In this document: positions 6,401 through 9,838 of the stretch, in pieces
How the letters are laid out: the number at the start of each line of letters is the position of its first letter
Numbering within the stretch: the first letter of the stretch is position 1
Assembly (NCBI GenBank): GCA_002293425.1
Contig: DBDE01000008.1
Coordinates: 1-9,838 of the forward strand
Direction: 5' to 3'
Source of the DNA: Alistipes sp. UBA940
Lineage (GTDB): Bacteria > Bacteroidota > Bacteroidia > Bacteroidales > Rikenellaceae
DNA: 9,838 nucleotides
Notes under the pieces: model-generated
What the model saw: the letters and a program-made list of their open reading frames with translations, nothing else
Databases searched by the model: none
What the model was told of the DNA's origin: nothing
Made by a program: the position numbers and the translations under genes

Positions 6401-6557
6401 TTATGTTACCGCTCAGAATCTGTTTACCATCACCGGTTATTCGGGTATGGATCCCGAGATCGGTTGGGGTGATGGAGGAGAGTGGGCTTCGGGTGTGGAT
6501 GTTGGTTTCTATCCCAGCCCTCGGACTTGGATCGTTGGTGTTAATTTGAAATTCTAA
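3405..6557 (+). CDS. SusC/RagA-family TonB-dependent outer-membrane transporter
   Basis: The 1050-residue protein is an outer-membrane beta-barrel that imports oligosaccharides, or other substrates held by its SusD partner, using TonB energy. It has a signal peptide (MKKIYALLLCCVAFAANAQ, 1-19), a carboxypeptidase-regulatory-like domain (about 22-93, VHSIRGTVTSEADGAPVGGV and on), a TonB-box region DDLVVIGYGTQ (100-110), and a plug domain with PLYVIDGIP (176-184) and SIDVLKDAASAAIYGSRAA (202-220). The barrel follows, with a late DHDKDGEITDADRTMIGDPNPDVTLGI segment typical of the family and an aromatic C-terminal strand ending GVNLKF. There is no N-terminal STN domain, so it is not of the FecA-like type that signals to an anti-sigma factor. 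The susD-like gene follows after 15 bp. Length is normal. Substrate cannot be read from the sequence. Confidence 0.95.
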   Translation: MKKIYALLLCCVAFAANAQVHSIRGTVTSEADGAPVGGVMVLVEGTNSYATTNAVGEYTISASQGDVLVFSLLGFASQSVSVGAGTVIDVVLATDAEWIDDLVVIGYGTQQKKLVTGATVQVSGDDIAKLNTVNALSALQSQTPGVNITQGSGQPGTQYGFKVHIRGMGTKDNAAPLYVIDGIPAGNSNGALSNINPADIQSIDVLKDAASAAIYGSRAANGVILVTTKQGRAGQRAQVSLDGYYGFQNVYKLAQTLNAQQYADIMNEANIMDGLAPFDFASMVPNWDRIADGSWKGTNWLEESRNKNAPIQNYTLNITGGTEQSVYSIGLGYTSQEGIFGAPVASKYERYTARLNTEHVLFKGRDRDIIKFGENLTYTFNQNQGRMSMDNQYSNDIANLMRTTPFLPMYDEDGEYHKAIDWDLRQVNPIAQNVYSTNSRDNSIDRDHSLRSSLYLIVEPIKNLVLKSTFGYAYGAGSRRNYTPKMNLGPQSVRDVDSVQQEMNNSQSITWENTATYKFDINGNHNFTALIGNTIEKWGGSMGDRLRVSNENPRFHDLEHAYIDNANLASAATTISGGPQSGMGRLASFFGRVSYDYKNKYMLTAVVRADGSHNFARGHRWGTFPSVSAGWVMTEEPWMENARNWMNFLKIRASWGQNGNQDVSSFQYYSSISTGGRYVFGDDKSNPSMASYPSNFPNAEISWETSEQIDLGFDASFFRSRLNVAFDYYVKNTKDWLVDAPQLTSYGATNTTYINGGDIRNSGVELGLSWDDKAGEFSYGANVNFAYNKNEVTRIASDRGFIEGPADVLYRPHDGAYRIEVGRPIGFFYGYKTAGVFQTQEQIDNYTGAKIKGDYAPRPGDMIWVDHDKDGEITDADRTMIGDPNPDVTLGIGLNFGWKGFDLNIAMHGVFGNQILRTWRSWPDGPKGNYVASEAFDRWHGVGTSNTAPRLSASSHPNRQWISDLYIEDGDYLRMQNITLGYDFKYLLPKANWLSQVRVYVTAQNLFTITGYSGMDPEIGWGDGGEWASGVDVGFYPSPRTWIVGVNLKF

Positions 6558-6572
6558 AAAGAGTAGAAAGAT

Positions 6573-8264
6573 ATGAAAAAGATATTGATTGTATTTTCAC
6601 TCTTAGGAGTGATGTTGACGACGGGGTGCGAGGACTTCCTTGATACCAAGGACCTTACGCACAAGAACACGACGAACTATCCGGGCGATGAGACGGAGAT
6701 GAACGATTTGTTGAGTGGGTTGTATTATGCCGCTCACAATATGGAGATGGAGATGCAGGGGAACAATATGTTCGTTATTTCGGAGTTTATGTCGGATGAC
6801 CGCTTTGCGGGTGGTGCACCGGATGATGACGACTTTGCAAAGTTGGAGCAGTTCATGTGTGACAATTACAACTTTTTGGCGGAGGCTTGGAGAGCGGCTT
6901 ATATGACTGTTTTCAGGGCCAACTACATTATTAACGCGATGGAGTTGGATATTGTAAATTGGACGAGCGAGGAGAATCGCGATTATGCGGCGGGCCAGGC
7001 TTACTTTTTGCGGGCTTATGCGTTCTTCTATTTGGCGCGTATGTTCGGTGAGGCACCTATGCCTTTGATGACCGATCCGCAGAATTTGCCTAAGTCGACG
7101 GCGGACGAGTTGTTTGCCCAGATCGGATCGGACTTCAAGGCCGCTATCGAGTTGATGCCGGCGAATGAGATTCCTATTCCGGACCGTGTTAGGGCTACCA
7201 AGTGGGCTGCGGAGGCGTTTATGGCCCGTGCGTGGATGTTCTATACGGGGTATTATGGCAAGACGAGTATGCCGTTGGCGGAAGGTGGCGAGATCACCAA
7301 GACGCAGGTTATCGGCTGGTTGGACGATTGCATCAACAATTCGGGTCATAAATTGTTGGATGATTTCCGCAGTTTGTGGCCTTATTGCAACGAGTTGACG
7401 GCTCCGGATTATCCTTATGCTGCGAAGAACGAGTTGGAGTGGATCGGCGAGAAGGGTGCTAATACCGAGACCGTGTTTGCTTTCTCTTCGGCACCTTCGG
7501 CTGCGGGTTGGGGTAATATTTCGAGCGCCGACCCGTCGAGCAATGCCAACCGTATCAATCTTTACTTCTCGATGCGTATCCAGCCCAATGAGGACACTTT
7601 CCCGTTCGGGACTGGTTGGGGCTTTGGTACGGTGAATCCCCAGTTGTGGAACACTTGGCCGGATGCCGATGTGCGCAAGAGGGGTTCTATCGCCGACGTG
7701 ACCGATCCGGACGAGATGCCGGCTTACAGCTGGGGTATGGACAATCAGATGCACGAAACGGGTTATATTCAGAAGAAGTATATCTGTATCAATGCGTATG
7801 ATAACGGAGCTATTACCAGCTATTCGAGGCTGATGTATGGCACTTATGTGAATACCGATTACCAGCTGAGCAACACTCAGGACCTGGTGACGATGCGTTT
7901 TGCGGATGTGCTGTTGATGGCGGCCGAGTTGAAGGAGGACGTGTCGCTTATCAACAAGGTGCGTGCGCGGACAGGGTTGGATGATCTGACGGCTTACAGT
8001 CTGGATGCTTTGAAGCAGGAGCGTCGTTGGGAGCTGGCTTTTGAGAGCGTACGTTACTACGACTTGCTTCGTTGGGGCGATGCGGCTACGGCTTTGGCGA
8101 CCCAGAACGGGGTGAATGTTCAGAACGCAGGTGTTGCGGCGACAATGGCTTTGGGTGATGTGGCGGCAGGGTTGGCTCGCACGGGCGGCTTCTTCCCCAT
8201 TCCGGCCGAGGAGATCACCAAGTCGGAAGGCGTGTTGACCCAGAGCAAGGGCTGGGGTAATTAA
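6573..8264 (+). CDS. SusD/RagB-family surface lipoprotein
   Basis: The 563-residue protein is the substrate-binding lid of the SusC-like transporter. The signal peptide ends in the lipobox TTGC with Cys19, followed by Glu-Asp, an acidic stretch that matches the Bacteroidota surface-export signal. Family features are CEDFLDTKDLT after the cysteine, a helical TPR-like region with DYAAGQAYFLRAYAFFYLARMFG (137-159), and a C-terminal part with FADVLLMAAELK, LKQERRWELAFESVRYYDLLRWG and GGFFPIPAEEITKSEGVLTQ, all hallmarks of SusD C-termini. It starts 15 bp after the susC-like stop, so the two genes form one transcript. SusD-like proteins are usually 500-600 residues. The binding specificity is unknown because the glycan contacts are not conserved. 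Confidence 0.95.
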   Translation: MKKILIVFSLLGVMLTTGCEDFLDTKDLTHKNTTNYPGDETEMNDLLSGLYYAAHNMEMEMQGNNMFVISEFMSDDRFAGGAPDDDDFAKLEQFMCDNYNFLAEAWRAAYMTVFRANYIINAMELDIVNWTSEENRDYAAGQAYFLRAYAFFYLARMFGEAPMPLMTDPQNLPKSTADELFAQIGSDFKAAIELMPANEIPIPDRVRATKWAAEAFMARAWMFYTGYYGKTSMPLAEGGEITKTQVIGWLDDCINNSGHKLLDDFRSLWPYCNELTAPDYPYAAKNELEWIGEKGANTETVFAFSSAPSAAGWGNISSADPSSNANRINLYFSMRIQPNEDTFPFGTGWGFGTVNPQLWNTWPDADVRKRGSIADVTDPDEMPAYSWGMDNQMHETGYIQKKYICINAYDNGAITSYSRLMYGTYVNTDYQLSNTQDLVTMRFADVLLMAAELKEDVSLINKVRARTGLDDLTAYSLDALKQERRWELAFESVRYYDLLRWGDAATALATQNGVNVQNAGVAATMALGDVAAGLARTGGFFPIPAEEITKSEGVLTQSKGWGN

Positions 8265-8298
8265 TGTTTGTGGTTGTTTTTTTAATACATTGAATATT

Positions 8299-9135
8299 AT
8301 GAAAAGATTGATATGGATGGTGTTTGCGGCCTTTGCGGTTTTGCTGAGCGCGTGTGAGCCCATCGACAATAGCGAATCTCCCAAGAACAATCCCTGGGGG
8401 CCGGAAGATTTGAGGTTCACGGTTGAGAACACTTCTCCGGGCAGCAACGAGATCCGGATGACGAGCCAGATGCCCGGGGTGGTGGTTCAGTGGGATTATA
8501 TGACGGGTGTTACGACGGCGGACGAGTTGACGGTTATCTTCCCGGCTACGGGCGAGATACCCATTAAGTTCACCGCTGTGGGTCCTAACGGTCAGGTTTC
8601 GAAGACCGTGACGGCCACTATCACCGAGATGACGGAGCCCATCGATCCGATTTGGAACCTGTTTGCGGGTTACTCGTTGGACGAGCCCAAGACGTGGGTT
8701 TGGGATGCTACGGCTAATGGCGGCAATGTTTGGGGTACGGCCGGTCACTTGGCGAGCACGGCTCCGGGTTGGAGCGTTGCCAAGGTGGGTGACACGTTGG
8801 GTACGGGCGGTTACGTCGACCCCAATGCGTCGTTCAGCATGGGCCTTTTGGCTACCATCAGCGTTACCGACAATGGTGCAACGCGTAACGGGACCTATTC
8901 GTTCGATATGTCGAAGAAGACCCCGAACACCGACAATGGCGAGCCCTGGTCGGACGGTCAGCTGACGTTGGCAGGGTTGACGATGCCTACGGGTGTTATT
9001 TGCTGGGCAGGTACTCCCGTCAGCACTTACAACATCATTAAGTTGACCGAAACCGAGATGGTTCTCGAAGCGGCGCCGACGGGTGCAGGCGGCTGGGCCG
9101 AAGGTACTTTCTGGATGTTTAAGGCTAAGGAATAG
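8299..9135 (+). CDS. Third surface lipoprotein of the SusC/D operon (PKD-like region plus beta-rich C-terminal domain)
   Basis: I use the ATG at 8299, which gives 278 residues and a clean lipoprotein signal. A TTG nine bases upstream in the same frame is possible but less likely. The lipobox LSAC puts the lipidated cysteine at 19, followed by Glu, consistent with surface display. Residues about 40-110 read like a PKD/Ig-like module (GEIPIKFTAVGPNGQVSKTV at 85-104). After a DPIWN linker, residues about 118-278 form a second domain rich in Trp and Gly, with KTWVWDATANGG (131-142), VWGTAGHLASTAPGW (144-158) and a beta-rich end (IIKLTETEMVLEA, EGTFWMFKAKE) reminiscent of lipocalin-like domains. 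The same TWVWD...WG.G.....PGW signature occurs in lipoproteins next to other susC/susD pairs, from memory. The likely role is surface glycan binding beside SusD. No catalytic motif is seen. It follows susD after 34 bp and ends the operon. Confidence 0.8.
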   Translation: MKRLIWMVFAAFAVLLSACEPIDNSESPKNNPWGPEDLRFTVENTSPGSNEIRMTSQMPGVVVQWDYMTGVTTADELTVIFPATGEIPIKFTAVGPNGQVSKTVTATITEMTEPIDPIWNLFAGYSLDEPKTWVWDATANGGNVWGTAGHLASTAPGWSVAKVGDTLGTGGYVDPNASFSMGLLATISVTDNGATRNGTYSFDMSKKTPNTDNGEPWSDGQLTLAGLTMPTGVICWAGTPVSTYNIIKLTETEMVLEAAPTGAGGWAEGTFWMFKAKE

Positions 9136-9159
9136 TTTTTTGAAGAAGTTTTTTCGGAG

Positions 9160-9195
9160 CAGCCCCTCGATGAATAGTCGGGGGGTTGTTTTTTT
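9160..9195 (+). terminator. Intrinsic terminator of the SusC/D operon
   Basis: CAGCCCCTCGA (9160-9170) pairs with TCGGGGGGTTG (9178-9188) over 11 bp, two of them G-T wobbles, around a 7-nt loop, and seven T follow (9189-9195). It lies 24 bp after the third lipoprotein stop, so the operon in this window is three genes long. Confidence 0.85.
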
Positions 9196-9216
9196 CTATT
9201 CTTTTAGTTAAATTTG
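9185..9216 (+). promoter_or_regulatory. Promoter of the ROK gene, overlapping the terminator
   Basis: TAAATTTG at 9209-9216 is an exact TAnnTTTG -7 box. GTTG at 9185-9188, inside the 3' arm of the terminator, sits 20 bp upstream as a one-mismatch -33 box. The start would be near 9223, leaving a leader of about 13 nt. A second TA-rich box (9222-9230) fits the consensus less well. Confidence 0.6.
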
Positions 9217-9235
9217 CTTTTTAAATTTTGACTTT

Positions 9236-9838
9236 ATGATTTTAGGGATAGATCTGGGGGGAACGAACGTGAGGGCGGGGGCGGTCGATGGGGGACGGTT
9301 GGTGAACAAAATTTCGGAACCCAGCCGGGCTGAATTGCCGGTGAAGGAGTCGGTGGAGCATATCAAGAGCGTTATCGGCAAGGTTTTTTCGTCTGCCGTC
9401 ACGGGCATCGGGGTCGGAGTGCCGAGCGTTGTCGATGTCGAGCGGGGGATCGTTTATAATGTCGTCAATATTCCGTCGTGGAAGGAGGTGCACCTGAAAG
9501 CCGAGTTGGAACGGGAGTTCGGGGTGCCGGTTCACGTGAATAACGATGCTAACTGTTTTGCGCTGGGCGAGAAGGTTTTCGGGGTGGCGAAAGGGTACGA
9601 TGATGTTGTGGGGGTGACGCTCGGGACGGGGGTCGGAGCGGGGTTGGTGTTCGATGGCAAGTTGTATAGCGGGCGCAATTGCGGTGCGGGCGAGTTGAGT
9701 TCGGTGCCTTATCTGTCGGGAAATTATGAGCATTTTTGCAGCAGCGAGTTCTTTATTGACGAGCACCGGACGACGGGCAAGGAGTGTGCGGCGGCGGCTC
9801 GGGCGGGCGACGCGGCGGCGAGGGCGATTTGGGCGGGG
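9236..9838 (+). CDS. ROK-family sugar kinase (3' end outside window)
   Basis: The ATG at 9236 opens a frame that runs to the end of the window, 201 residues so far out of about 300 usual for the family. ILGIDLGGTNVRAG (2-15) is the ATP phosphate-binding loop, NNDANC (102-107) holds the expected catalytic Asp104, and GVTLGTGVGAGLVFDGKLYSGRNCGAGE (126-153) is the ROK signature. Canonical ROK kinases continue with GH and a CxCGxxGC zinc motif; here GELSSVPYLSGNYEHFCSSEFF follows, so the zinc motif is absent, as in a subgroup I recall from Bacteroidales. There is no N-terminal helix-turn-helix, which favours a kinase over a NagC/Mlc-type repressor. It could phosphorylate glucose or an amino sugar freed from the imported glycan. 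It has its own promoter, so its tie to the operon is by position only. Confidence 0.88.
   Translation, partial: MILGIDLGGTNVRAGAVDGGRLVNKISEPSRAELPVKESVEHIKSVIGKVFSSAVTGIGVGVPSVVDVERGIVYNVVNIPSWKEVHLKAELEREFGVPVHVNNDANCFALGEKVFGVAKGYDDVVGVTLGTGVGAGLVFDGKLYSGRNCGAGELSSVPYLSGNYEHFCSSEFFIDEHRTTGKECAAAARAGDAAARAIWAG

Noticed and set aside
6603..8447. 614-codon open frame on the minus strand across the susD-like gene
   Set aside because: Same reasoning: no recognisable domain, Arg/His/Ile-rich, and fully explained by codon bias of the SusD-like gene on the opposite strand. It also runs through the operon junction.
9242..9766. 174-codon minus-strand open frame opposite the ROK gene
   Set aside because: The + strand frame has unmistakable ROK motifs; the antisense product has none.
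1..9838. CRISPR arrays, tRNA or rRNA genes, insertion sequences and integrase genes
   Set aside because: No regularly spaced repeats, cloverleaf-like sequences, rRNA stretches or transposase motifs were seen on reading both strands.

Overview
The window comes from a Bacteroidota chromosome, most likely order Bacteroidales. Four things point there: a SusC/SusD pair, the Bacteroidetes-type promoter (TTTG, about 19-20 bp, TAnnTTTG) before several genes, start sites without clear Shine-Dalgarno sequences, and the rpmB-rpmG-DUF4295 cluster. Most genes are GC-rich and separated by AT-rich gaps. That, with the ddh gene, would suit a Rikenellaceae/Alistipes-like gut commensal, but the family level is a guess.

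Layout, left to right. (1) The 3' part of a meso-diaminopimelate dehydrogenase gene (lysine and peptidoglycan precursor synthesis) on the + strand. (2) An AT-rich two-gene unit (699-1871) with a near-perfect promoter: a zeta-toxin-family P-loop kinase followed 12 bp later by an unrecognised 78-residue basic protein. No antitoxin-like ORF lies upstream, so the small downstream gene is the candidate partner or antidote. (3) A symmetric terminator shared with the convergent minus-strand ribosomal cluster rpmB (bL28), rpmG (bL33) and a 52-residue DUF4295 protein (probably the Bacteroidota-specific ribosomal protein bL38). (4) A small + strand lipoprotein with a DUF3298/RsiV-like domain, divergent from rpmB, ending at a long-stem terminator. 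(5) A polysaccharide-utilisation operon: promoter, SusC-like TonB-dependent transporter, SusD-like lipoprotein, and a third surface lipoprotein with a PKD-like region and a beta-rich C-terminal domain, then a terminator. (6) A new promoter and the 5' part of a ROK-family sugar kinase or regulator gene, which runs off the right edge.

In the operon, the SusD-like and third lipoproteins would capture glycan at the cell surface and the SusC-like protein would import it with TonB energy. No glycoside hydrolase or dedicated regulator (HTCS, ECF sigma/anti-sigma) is in the window, and the SusC-like protein has no N-terminal STN signalling domain, so the substrate cannot be named. The ROK protein could phosphorylate a released monosaccharide, but it has its own promoter. 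The most interesting part is the zeta-kinase pair. It looks like a compositionally foreign island next to the ribosomal cluster and may be a toxin-antitoxin or defence unit with a non-standard gene order.
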